Translations under genes and position numbers: made by a program
The notes under the pieces: model-generated
Told to the model about the DNA's origin: nothing
Database searches by the model: none
What the model saw: only the letters and a program-made list of their open reading frames with translations
Assembly (NCBI GenBank): GCA_038380435.1
Contig: JAWZYU010000125.1
Location: forward strand, 620,001 to 684,000
DNA length: 64,000 nucleotides
Origin: Ryuthela nishihirai
Lineage: Eukaryota > Arthropoda > Arachnida > Araneae > Heptathelidae
Reading direction: 5' to 3'
Shown here: one piece after another, positions 35,001-47,000 of the stretch
How the letters are laid out: each line of letters starts with the position of its first letter
Numbering within the stretch: the first letter of the stretch is position 1

Positions 35001-38000
35001 CAAACAGAAAAAACAGCGACAGAAAACCTCAACAGAAGTCCACCAGTGCAGCAAGTCCAGAATCCATAATCAAGCTCAGTCCAGTCTAGTGGGTATAAAT
35101 GGTCAGCACCAGGACCCTGTCAAGTTGATCACTCCTCAGCAGGGTTGAAAAAAAGAAAAAGTGGCCATAGATGACCAGATCAGCAGACCACACTGAGCTG
35201 GCAGGCCTCCCCTTCCGTTCCCTTCCAAAAGAGAATATCTCTTTTGAAAGGTACTAACTGCCTGCACCACGAGAAGGCGGGGTCGGACGTTAGGTGCTAG
35301 ACCTGGCTTTGATTACTATGGATTGGTACACAGTTCTTCCAGTTTACGCCTAGCTACCATTTACAGACCAAAAAGAATAAAACATAAGATTAAATCAAAG
35401 TGCAAGGTTTAAACTATGCTATTTTTCATTTATGCTTCTTATTGTGTTATATTGTTTGTTACTTTTTTTAATTGAAAAAGAATAAATGCATCTACCAAAA
35501 TATTGTACTTTATTAACGTTGCTAGTATATATTTCAAAATTCCGGAAAGTAACCCCATTCCATTGCATTAATTTTAGTAATTCATTTCAAAATATTAATT
35601 ACTTAGTTATTTTCAAGAACATACCTTAACAATTAACTCCGTAGATCGTGTATGTACATGCGATGTTCCTCTCTGCAAAATTCCCCGCCCTGTCCACGGT
35701 CAGTAGGGGACACCGATGGGCTTGGAAAGGCCGCCGTCCTTCGGATGGGACGTTAAGCCGTGGTCCCTGTGCGGGAGAGCCATACCCTGTGCACGTTAAA
35801 GAACACGCTGGATGGCCTTGACGGGAGGCTACCATCTGTCTCCCAACAACTGTTCCAGTGGGTCCCCTCCCCCAACCTTCTCTGAGCCTTCGGGGTCCAT
35901 GTGACCTGGCCATTTAGCCCATGGTGTGCAAAAAAGTTCCGCTCAGAGGTAAAACAACCCAACCCATGCGATGTTCCAGGTAAAACTTTACCCATTACCA
36001 TCTCCATCTGAGAATATGCCCAGTTGGCATGAGTAAAAACACATAACAAGTCAATCACCCATGAGTGGGCCCCTAGAGGCTAACACAAGCTAAAAATAGC
36101 ATATACCAGTGGTTCTCAACCTTTTATGCTTCACATATCCCCTTGGAAATGTGTATGTAACTGGCGTACCCCTTGTATAGATAGATAAAATTATAGTTAT
36201 AGTATAACAATGGGAATAAAATAAAACATATACACGATCGTATCAGAATAATATGACCACCTACCATAGTATATGTATGGTATTATTCTGATACGCCTGT
36301 GTATATATACACATTAAATTTTGCATTCATAAATTACATATATCGATAAACACAAAAAAATTATATTTTTGCACAGCAGTGTTGCCAACTTAGAGACTTT
36401 GTTACTAGATCTAGCGACTTTTGAGCTCTCACGGCGTACCCCAAAATTTTTTATCGCATAACACTAAGGGGTACGCGTACCCCACGTCGAAAACCCCTGG
36501 CATATATCATGCACAAGAGACCTAAAACGAGTAACTTTCCTCAGAGAAAGCTGTTTTAATTAACAACATTATGATCATAGTTAAGCAAAGAAGAAATAAT
36601 CTCATTAGGATTATCTTTAACAGCCTAAAAGACCTTTTCGAGATGCATTTAATATGAGTATATATGTGGTCGATGCCCCAGTCGTTATGAAGTTGTCTGT
36701 TAGTAACAAACCAAGGGGCATCGACCGCAGATCTCAATATTATTAACAATTAACTGCATGTGGACATAGGGGCGGGGGTGGCTCAGTCGGTAGCGCGCCA
36801 GGCTCGTAATCTGTAGTTCCCAGGTTCGTGTCCCAGCTGGGTCAGCGTTGAGATTTATCTCCGCAAAATTCCCCGCCCTTCCCACCGATGGGCTTGGTAA
36901 AGGCCGCCGTCCGTCCTATGGGACGTTAAGCCGTGGCCCCGTGTGTGGGAGAGCCATACCCTGTGCACGTTAAAGAACACGCTGGATGGCCTTTACGGGA
37001 GGCTACCATCTGTGTCCCAACAGCTGTTCCAGTGGGTCCCCTCCCCAAATCCTTCTCTGAGCCTTCGGGGTCCTTGTGACCTGGCCATTTAGCCCATGGT
37101 GTGCAAAAAAAGTGCCGCTCAGAGGTAAAACAACCCAACCCATGTGGACATAAATATCTAGAGCTGGAATTTTATTTTACAACCGCTGGCCACTAATCAG
37201 TTAGTTAAGTTTTTCAGATTTTAATTATTTCACGATCAAAATATGTGTTGATATTCTAGTTAATTGTTACAAATGAACTTACCAATGTTTTGAGAATTTG
37301 GATAAATTAACAATTGTAAATCCAGCACACAAGTTTTCACTTATGCTAGACGTGAGGCTTCCACTACAATATAAGTTGTATATAACATTGTTATATTATT
37401 ATTTTCTTCTAATAGATGGCGCAAGTGGAGTTGGAAGGTCCACATAACCATTTGATAGAATGTGCTGCAGTATGGGGCAAAGGTAATGAGATGTTAAATT
37501 ATTAATTAATGGTTTAAAACGTACTTACATGTTCAAATTAACAAAATAAGTTTCTTGTTCTTAAAATGGGCAGCAAAAAAAATAAAGCAATAAAATTAAA
37601 AATCCCAGCAGGTACGAGGATTTAGGTTCGCGGGGGGGGGGGGATATTTGGGAATAAGATTTGAGTAGCGTTTCCCAATTCCTACAATATTCCACTGGAC
37701 ATGAAAGGATAAAATGATATTCTATGTGGAATAAAATTTTAGAGTTTTTTTTTTAATCTATTTTACTGTCGGTCATACATTGTGGAGCTAAAATTATATT
37801 ATACGAAGACAACTATTTTGAATTTCAAAATAGGTAGACAACTTTGATATGATGAGTTGAAAAAAATTGGTTGGTCCCTGACTGGGATTCGGGACAACCA
37901 ATTTTTTTCAACTCATCATTTCAACTGTTCCTTGTCTACAGGACTTTTCCTGTAATAATTGGGGCGGGGGGGGGGGGGGGGGGGGCTTAGTCGGTAGTGC

Positions 38001-41000
38001 ACCTGGCTCGTAATGTGTAGTTCCCAGGTTCGAGTCCCAGCTGGGTCAGCGTTCATATTATCTCAGCAAAACTCCCTGCCCACGATCAGTAGGGGACACC
38101 GCTGGGCTTCAAAAGGCCGCCATCCATCGGATGGGACGCTAAGCCGTGGCCCCGTGTGCTGGTAGCCATACCCTGTGCACATTAAAGAACACGCTGGATG
38201 GCCTTAACGGGAAGCTACCATCTGTCTACCATGAGATGTTAAGTCATGGTCCCGTGTATGGGAGTGCCATACCCTGTGCACTACCGTCTGTCTCCTAACA
38301 GCAGTCTAGTAGGTGCCTCCCCGACCTTCTCTGAGCCTTGCAGGATCCTTGTAACCTGGCCATTTAGCACATTGTGTGCAAAAAATGCCGCTCAGAGGTA
38401 AAGCAACCCAACGTAAAAAAGTCGATTGAGGCGATTATAAAATAAAATAGAGCACATGAAATAATACGCTGCAAAAAAATCGGTTTTTGCCGTGAGTGGG
38501 ATTCGAACCCACATCTCCCGGAAATATACCAGTTATGATAACCACTACACCATCATCGGCTAACGTTTTCTCAGCTGGTATATATATACAAAGACAACTA
38601 TTTTGAATTTCAAAATAGGTAGACAACTTTGATATGATGAGTTGAAAAAAGTTGGTTGGTCCCTGACTGGAATTCGGGACAACCAATTTTTTTCAACTCA
38701 TCATCAGATTCCCTACGAAAAAAAAAACAAATAAAATAAAATCATAAGAGAGTAACATTTTACAGTAATTTTATGGCCTTTCCTGTTCACAAACAAAACG
38801 CTGGTGTGACAAATTTCAGAATTTTTTTATTTGCACAGTGGCGCCATCTTTCCGCGACGTGGACAACTATGTTGCCTCGTAGAAATGGAATTTTATATTT
38901 TGTTAAATGTATTCAACTTATTATTTCATGAGTTCCATGTCTACAAGACACATCCCGTGTTTCTTTACTACTGAAAATAGAACACTTTGAATAATTTTAA
39001 AAAAGTTATATAGGGGCCCCATATAAATCTGAATCCACGGCTTCATGGCTCCACCTTCAATGCAATCCTGGGTTGGGTTGTTTTACCTCTGAGCAACACT
39101 TTTTTGCACACCATGGGCTCAATGGCCAGGTCACATGGACCACGAAGGCTCAGAGGTTGGGAACCCACTGGAACAGCTGTTGGGAGACAGATGGTAGCCT
39201 CCCGTCAAGGCAATCCAGCGTGTTCTTTAACGTGCACACGGAGCCACGGCTTAACGTCTCATCCGACGGACAGCGGTCTTTCCAAGCCATTCAGTGTCTC
39301 CTACTGACCGTGGGCAGGGCGGGGAATTTTGCGGCGATAAATCTCAACGACTAACCCAGCTGGGACTCGAACCGCGAACTACAGATTACGAGCCTGGCGC
39401 ACTACCAACTGAGCCACTCCCGCCCCATGCAAACCTGTATAGCATTATTCTTTCGAGATCAGAGATCAGAAATCATAAACGGACGCAATGGGGCACCGTG
39501 CTTTTCGCAAGTCCTTAGCATTATTCTTTAATTTCGAGCACCATTATATAAAGAGCAATGGAAAATATATTTAACAGCAGCGCTGTTAGGTTGGGTTGTT
39601 TTACATCTGAGCGGCACTTTTTTTTGCACACCATGGGATAAATGGCCAGGTCACATGGACCCTGAAGGCTCAGAGAAGGTTGGGGAAGGGGACCCACTGG
39701 AACAGCTGTTGGGAGACAGATGGTAGCCTCCCGTCAAGGCCATCCAGTGTGTTCTTTACCGTGCACAGGGTATGGCTCTCCCGCACACGGGGCCACGGCT
39801 TAACGTCCCATCCGACGGACGGCGGCCTTTCCAAGCCCATCGGTGTCCCCTACTGACCGTGGGCAGGGCGGGGAATTTTGCGGAGATAAATCTCAACGCT
39901 GACCCAGCTGTAACTCGAACCTCCCCCCCGATAGGGGACCACCTTGTCGTGGTGGGGGGGCCTAGGGCCCAGCAACCCGGCTGAAGGCTGTGCCGACCGG
40001 GTTGGGCGCCGGTTGGACATGGCCAAGGCCAACCGAGGTTGAAGACGCTGCTGGCCGGCTTGATTGCCGGTCGGGTGGTGACGGCGTCGGAGACCTCACC
40101 TCTCAGGGACCTGTGTGGTCAGTTCGACGGCTCTGCCGAAAGGTTCCCTAGCCTAGTAGGCACGAGCTGTCCAAAAAGTCTGGGTCTTACTAAGAGTCTC
40201 CACCCCGGGTGCCGATCGAGCTTGGATCTTTATATCCTTGCACATTTGCAAACCGGGGAATAGATTAAAGTAAGGTTTCTTCCGATGGTTAGCTTTCCTT
40301 CTATAGGACTGCTGCCATGTGAGGCCGGGGTTGAGGTGCGCCTATAGGGCGTATTCCTTGCCCCCGGCTCTAGATGGTCATGGCTTTTCTTAACCAGGTA
40401 GTGCTGTCAGGCGGAACCGGGAATTGCCGTGGTTGCATAAGATCGCAACATAGAGATTCATTGTAACTCGAACCTGGGAACTACAGATTACGAGCCTGGC
40501 GCGCTACCGACTATGCCACCCCCGCCCCGCAGCGCTGTTAGACTTAAGAATATATCGCAAATGCTAATTTAAAATAAAAAACTGCAATAACCAATTTTTT
40601 ATTAAAATAAGTGCAACATTAGAATTTTATCAATTCCATATGTGCCTGTGTTTTGAAAAATACCCAAAAAACGGCAACGGCATAATTCAATGGATCCCAC
40701 CTGACTCAAGACATATTTTCCTTCTATATTAATTCAATCTGGTTAAAATACCTGTAAAATATTCCTACTGCAATATTTTGGGGCGGGGGTGGCTCAGTTG
40801 GTAGCGCGCCAGGCTCGTAATCTGCAGTTCCCAGGTGCGAATCCCAGCTGGGTCAGCGTTGAGATTTATCTCCGCAAAATTTCCCGCCCTGCCTACAGTC
40901 AGTGGGGGACACCGATGGGCTTGGGAAGGCCGCCGTCCGTCGGATGGGACGTTAAGCAGTGGCTCCGTGTGCGGGAGAGTCATACCCTGTGCACGTTAAA

Positions 41001-44000
41001 GAACACGCTGGATGACCTTGACGGGAGGCTACCATCTGTCTCCCAAAAGTCGTTCCAGTGGGTCCCTCCCCCATCATTCTCTGAGACTTAGGGGTCCTTG
41101 TGACCTAGTCATTTGGCCCATGGTGTACAAAAAAGTGCCGCTCAGAGGCAATGGGCGGGGGTGGCTCAGTTGGTAGTGCGCCAGGCTCGTAACCTGCAGT
41201 TCCCAGGTGCGAATCCCAGCTGGATCAGCGTTGAGATTTATCTCCGCAAAATTCTCCGCCCTGCCTACAGTCAGTAGGGGACACCGATGGGCTTGGAAAG
41301 ACCGCCGTCCGTCTGATGGGACGTTAAGCCGTGGCTCCGTGTGCGGGTGAGCCAAACCCTGTGCACGTTAAAGAATACGCTAGATGTCCTTGACTTGACG
41401 GGAGGTTACCATCTGTCTCCCAAGAGCTGTTCCAGTGGGTTCCTCCCCCAACCTTCTCTGAGCCTTCGGGCGTAAAAATAAAATTATTTACATCTTGGAT
41501 TGAAAAAACCTTCTTTCAAAAAAAAATTGCGGTTAGGGGAGCAAAAAATTCGCTGTTGAGAATTCGGTTCAAAATTTATACGTACACAGTTTGTCCATTT
41601 AACCGTAACTTGCTATTATTTGTAATTTGTTCCTTATCCCTTTCGAGGTCCAATATTTATTATTTAATATTCAAAAGCATAAGTTAGAACCCCAAAAGTT
41701 TAAAACGTATATTGAATTGCTCTTCATTTTAACAATTTCTCTTTGCAGACAAAGTATGGGTATGCCATGGTCACCATCACGGATCAAGAATATCTATGGT
41801 GAACTGCCAAGAGAATATAATGTACAGACTTCATATTGAGGTAAGAGATTTCTTCCATTTTGCTATTAAAAGCTGGCTTTTTTTTTTTGTTGGGTTGTTT
41901 TACCTCTGAACGGCACTTTTTTGCACACCATGGGCTAAAATGGCCAGGTCACATGGACCCCGAAGGCTCAGAGAAGGTTGTTGGGAGGGGACCCACTGGA
42001 ACAGCTGTTGGGAGACAGATGGTAGCCTCCCGTCAATGCCATCCAGTGTGTTCTTCAACGTTGGGTTGTTTTACCCCTGAGCGGCACTTTTTTGCACACC
42101 ATGGGCTAAATGGCCAGGTCACAAGGACCCCGAAGGCTCAGAGAAGGTTGGGGGAGGGGACCCACTGGAACAGCTGTTGGGAGACAGATGGTAGCCTCCC
42201 GTCAAGGCCATCCAGTGTGTTCTTCAACGTTGGGTTGTTTTACCCCTAAGCGGCACTTTTTTGCACACCATGGGCTAAATGGCCAGGTCACATGGACCCC
42301 GAAGGCTCAAAGAAGGTTGGGGGAGGGGACCCACTGGAACAGCTGTTGGGAGACAGATGGTAGCTTCCCGTCAAGGCCATCTAGCGTGTTCTTTAACGTG
42401 CACAGGGTATGGCTCTCCCGCACACGGGGCCACGGCTTAACGTCCCATCCGACGGACGGCTGCCTTTCCAAGACCATCGGTGTCCCCTACTGACCGTGGG
42501 CAAGGCGGGGAATTTTGCGGAGATAAATGTCAACGCTGACCCAGCTGGGACTCGAACCTGGGAACTACAGATTACGAACTTGGCGGAAAGCTGGCTTGCA
42601 CGTTTCATGTTTAGCGATAAAATAGAAAGCACAAAAAGTTGATTTTCACGAAGAAAGAGCTGGATACCATTTAACAAAAATTGTAGAGAAAATCTCAATA
42701 ATACGGTATTCGCCAGTATATTTTGTAGTAATTAATACTGGAGGGAGGAACTCGCTGCATCCGCAACGCTCTAAGATCATAATTTACAATTCCCACGTTT
42801 TCGTCTTTTGTGTATCTCCGCAAAACTCCTTGCCCACGGGGGGGCGGGGGGGGGCTTAGTCGGTAGCGCGCCAGGCTCGTAATCTGTAGTTCCCAGGTTC
42901 GAGTCCCAGCTGGGTCAGCGTTGAGATTTATCTCCGCAAAAATTCCCCGCCCTGCCCACGGTCAGTAGGGGACACCGATGGGCTTGGAAAGGCCGCCGTC
43001 CGTCGGATGGGACGTTAAGCCTTGGTCCCGTGTGCGGGAGAGCCATACCCTGTGCACGTTAAAGAACACGCTGGATGGCCTTGACGGGAGGCTACCATCT
43101 GTCTCCCAACAGCTGTTCCAGTGGGTCCCCTCCCCCAACCTTCTCTGAGCCTTCGGGGTCCATGTGACCTGGCCATTTAGCCCATGGTGTGCAAAAAAGT
43201 GCCGCTCAGAGGTAAAACAACCAAACCAACCAACCTTGCCCACGGTCACCAATGGGCTTGGAAAGACCGCTGTCCGTCAGATGAAACGACAAACCATGAC
43301 TCCGTGTGCGGGAGAAAGCCATACAATGTGTGCAGGTTAAAGAACACGCTGGATACCCCTGAAGGGAGGATATCATCTGTCTCCGAATAGCTGTTCCAGT
43401 GAGTCCCCTCCCTCAACCTTCTCTGAGCCTTCGGGGTCCTTGTGATCTGGCCGTTTAGACCATTGTGAGGAAAAAGTGCCACTCAGAGATAAAACAACCC
43501 AACCCAGCTTCTGAGCAGCACTTTTTTGCACACAATGAGCTAAATGGCCAGGAGCCCATTGTGGCTCAGAGAAGGTTGGGGGTGGCGACGCACTGGAACA
43601 GCTTTGGAGATAAATGGCAGCCTTTCGTCAGGGCTATCCAGCGTGTTTTTAACGTGCACATGGTATGTCTTTCCCGTACACGGAGCCACGTCTAACGTTC
43701 AATTCCGAAGGACGGTGGTCTTTCCAAGCCTATCGGTGTCCTCTACTGATCAAGGTGAAGGTGGGGAGTTTTGCGAAGGAAAATCAGGTCACAAGGATCC
43801 CATGAGCATCGGGGCGGGGGGAACAATGTGATTTTATTCCTTCTACAAGTAGACCAATCGCTGTCTCTTTTTATATTAAAAATATTATTTTAATAAATTT
43901 ATACCACGTAACGTGCTGAAATATGCGTTCTGTTGTTTAAGCTGATAAAAAAACTCGTATTGCTACATTGGAAAAATAATAAATTTTGGATGGTATGAAA

Positions 44001-47000
44001 GGTTCAGAAAAGAAATGCTTGATTATTATATTTTACTCTAAATCAAGATTTTCGTTTCTGAACGCATTAGATGAAATATCTACTACCACTAGCTTTTTAA
44101 TAAAATTTATTAAATAAATTTTTCTATTTCCGGAGTTATTTGAAATTACATTACTTCGTTTGTTCATCAGGAATGTATCTTAAGAGATACACTAAAACAA
44201 TTTAATGTTAAAACGGTTAAGATACAGCTTTTCAACAACATTTTATACCTAAATTAGGATAAAATCACTATACTAGGGCAGGCCTGAGGAAACTGTAATG
44301 GGAGAGTGAATGAAACATATAATCAATAAAGTATGTATAACCAACGCAAAAAATCTAAAGTGAAACATAAACAATATAATGCTAACGAAAATTCCATTCC
44401 ATTCGCCAAAGTTGGAATTCTTATCCTCCAAACGTTCTTTTTTTTTGTTTTACAAATTTAATAAATTTAATCTCTTAAATAAAAAATTAGGTTTTTTTTT
44501 GTCATAATTCTGTGATCCAGTAAAAAAAAGTCTTGAAAACTGAGATTAAAAAAAAGGAATTCTACGAGTTATAATGCTACTTTCATAAAAAAAAACTCAT
44601 TATGAAAGGATGTGGAGCGGGGGGGGGGGGGGCCTCAGTCGGTAGCGTGCCAGACTCGTAATTTGCAGTTCCCAGGTTCGAGTCCCAACAGGGCCACCGT
44701 TGAGATATATAGTTCCCCAATATATACGGTCTAACATATGTATTGCTATTCAGTGTGCCTTGTACAAACACCAAACACGTATGAGAGCGATAGCTAATCG
44801 CTTCCCATACCATGATGCCCGATGTGGGCCCTGTGTGTCGCTGGCAGATGCACGATGGAAGAAGCCACTCACTTAGTCGCCTTCGGATGCGAAAACGACT
44901 ACCAAACGTTCCTAAACAGAATCGACTTTCATCACTGAAGACCACAGACTTCCATTCTTCCCTCCAATGAACTCGTTCTTGACACCACAGCAAATGTGCT
45001 CGACAGTGACGAGGTGACAGTGTTAACCGTGCCCGTAGTCCTGCTTCTAAAATGGGGCGGGGGTGGTTCAGTCGGTAGCGCGCCAGGCTCGTAATCTGTA
45101 GTTCTCAGGTTCGAGTCTCAGCTGGGTCAGCGTTGAGTTATATCTCCGCAAAATTCCCCGCTCTACCCACGGTCAGTAGGGGACACTGATGGGCGTGGAA
45201 AGGCCGCCGTCCGTCGGATGGTACGTTAAGCCGTGGCCCCGTGCGGGGAGAGCCATACCCTGTGCACGTTAAAGAACACGCTGGATGGCCTTGACGGGAG
45301 GCTACCATCTGTCTCCCAACAGCTGTTCCAGTGGGTCCCCTCCTCCAACCTTCTCTGAGCCTTCGGGGTCCATGTGACCTGGCCATTTAGCCCATGGTGT
45401 GCAAAAAAGTGCCTCTCAGAGGTAAAACAACCCAACCCTGCTTCCAAAAGACGATTTCAAATCATTCTCGTAGACACCCTTGGTGCGACAGAGGATCGAA
45501 TTTGTGACGACGTAACCCTCTGCTCTGACACCGCCGCCATCCTTATACGCCAATCCTCTTGTGCGTCCATAACTCTGTGTTGCCTTGAACCACGTCTGCA
45601 AGTGTGCGAATGCTCTTCTGACCATCGACGCCACCATCGTACCACTGCCGATACTCTCTTCCAACGCCGTGTGCAATTTAACGAAAAGATCAACCTGCTT
45701 CCCGAAGACCCACTATACGACCTCACTCAAACTCCGCTAACTGAATATGGGGCGGGGGTGGCTCAGTCGGTAGCGCGCCAGGCTCGTAATCTGTAGTTCC
45801 CAGGTTCGAGTCCCAGCTGGATCAGCGTTGAGATTTATCTCCGCAAAACTCCCCGCCCTGCCCACGGTCAGTAGGGGACACCGATGGACTTAGAAAGACA
45901 GCCATCCGTCGGATGGGACGTTAAGCCGTGGCCCCGTGTACGCGAGAGAAGTGTACGTTAAGCCGTGACCCCGTGTACCCTGTGCACGTTAAAGAACACG
46001 CTGGATGGCCTTGACCATCTGTCTCCCAACAGCTGTTCCAGTGGGTCCCCTCCCCCAACCTTCTCTGAGCCTTCGGGGTCCTTGTGACGTGGCCATTTAG
46101 CCCATGGTGTGCAAAAAAGTGCCGTTCAAAGGTAAAACAACCCAACCGCTAACTGAACAAATGTCGTACGCCTGCATCGTCCAGTCATGGTAGCTCTTCA
46201 AAGAGCACTGAACAACACGACACAAGACGAATTACTTATTTCTTCACTCCCTAGTCCGCTGCGTACATTTGCATGTTGTCGTTATTTCATCCAATGACTT
46301 TCAATCTTGGATCACGGTTTCTTCTGCCCTTAACTATTAACATATGTAACATCGTCTATAACCAGTGTATATAGACGATTGTGAGTGATTGGTTGACTGT
46401 TGACTGAGAGAGGATCACGAACTATGAAGCAGAAATGATAGAGGTCTGAAAATTTGCACCTAGGAGTAATCTGGATCGTAGATCTCGTAAAATATCCGAA
46501 ATTTGACCTCCGACGTGTCCTTCGGGTCAAATGGAAGTCAGGTAGAGCTCAAACCTTGATCTACTGGTGCTAGAAACGTGAAAACTGGTGTCTGGGGATT
46601 TATAGAGCTCAGAAATGTTATGAATTTTCGGATATGGAAGGTCCTTCGACGGCAAATATATACATACCTTCTTTATATGGACTCCTTTTAACGGAACTGT
46701 TGTACAGTAACATAATAAAAAAATTTTAAGAGGCAACAAATTTAATTAATTTTCTTTATTAAAATTCTACTGGTAGATATTAGTTTTTAAAAATCTATTA
46801 ATTAATTTTAAAATATTTAATAAATATTTCAATATACTAATAACAAATAAATAATTTTATTTTATATAATTTTGAAAAATAAATAGATTTTTATGCATAT
46901 TTAATTTTACTCTTTTCTTCCCTTCTATTTCTCAACGGCTAATCCGGCTTGGTATATCATCCACAAATATTGCCTAACCCACAACTCTATTGCTACAATG

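Larger units (their letters stand above)
44712..46330 (-). pseudogene. Tc1-type transposon relic with two SINE-A insertions
   Basis: On the - strand the transposase appears in pieces. RVMDAQEDWRIRMAAVSEQR then VTSSQIRSSV (45730-45460) is the N-terminal DNA-binding part. LLWCQERVHWREEWKSVVFS then DESRFCL (44993-44900) carries the first catalytic Asp. TSGIMVWEAISY and TLNSNTYV follow. The DN.PCH and NPIEHLW blocks are lost at the left end. Removing the two SINEs joins the frame segments, so they entered an already recognisable transposon. Confidence 0.83.
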
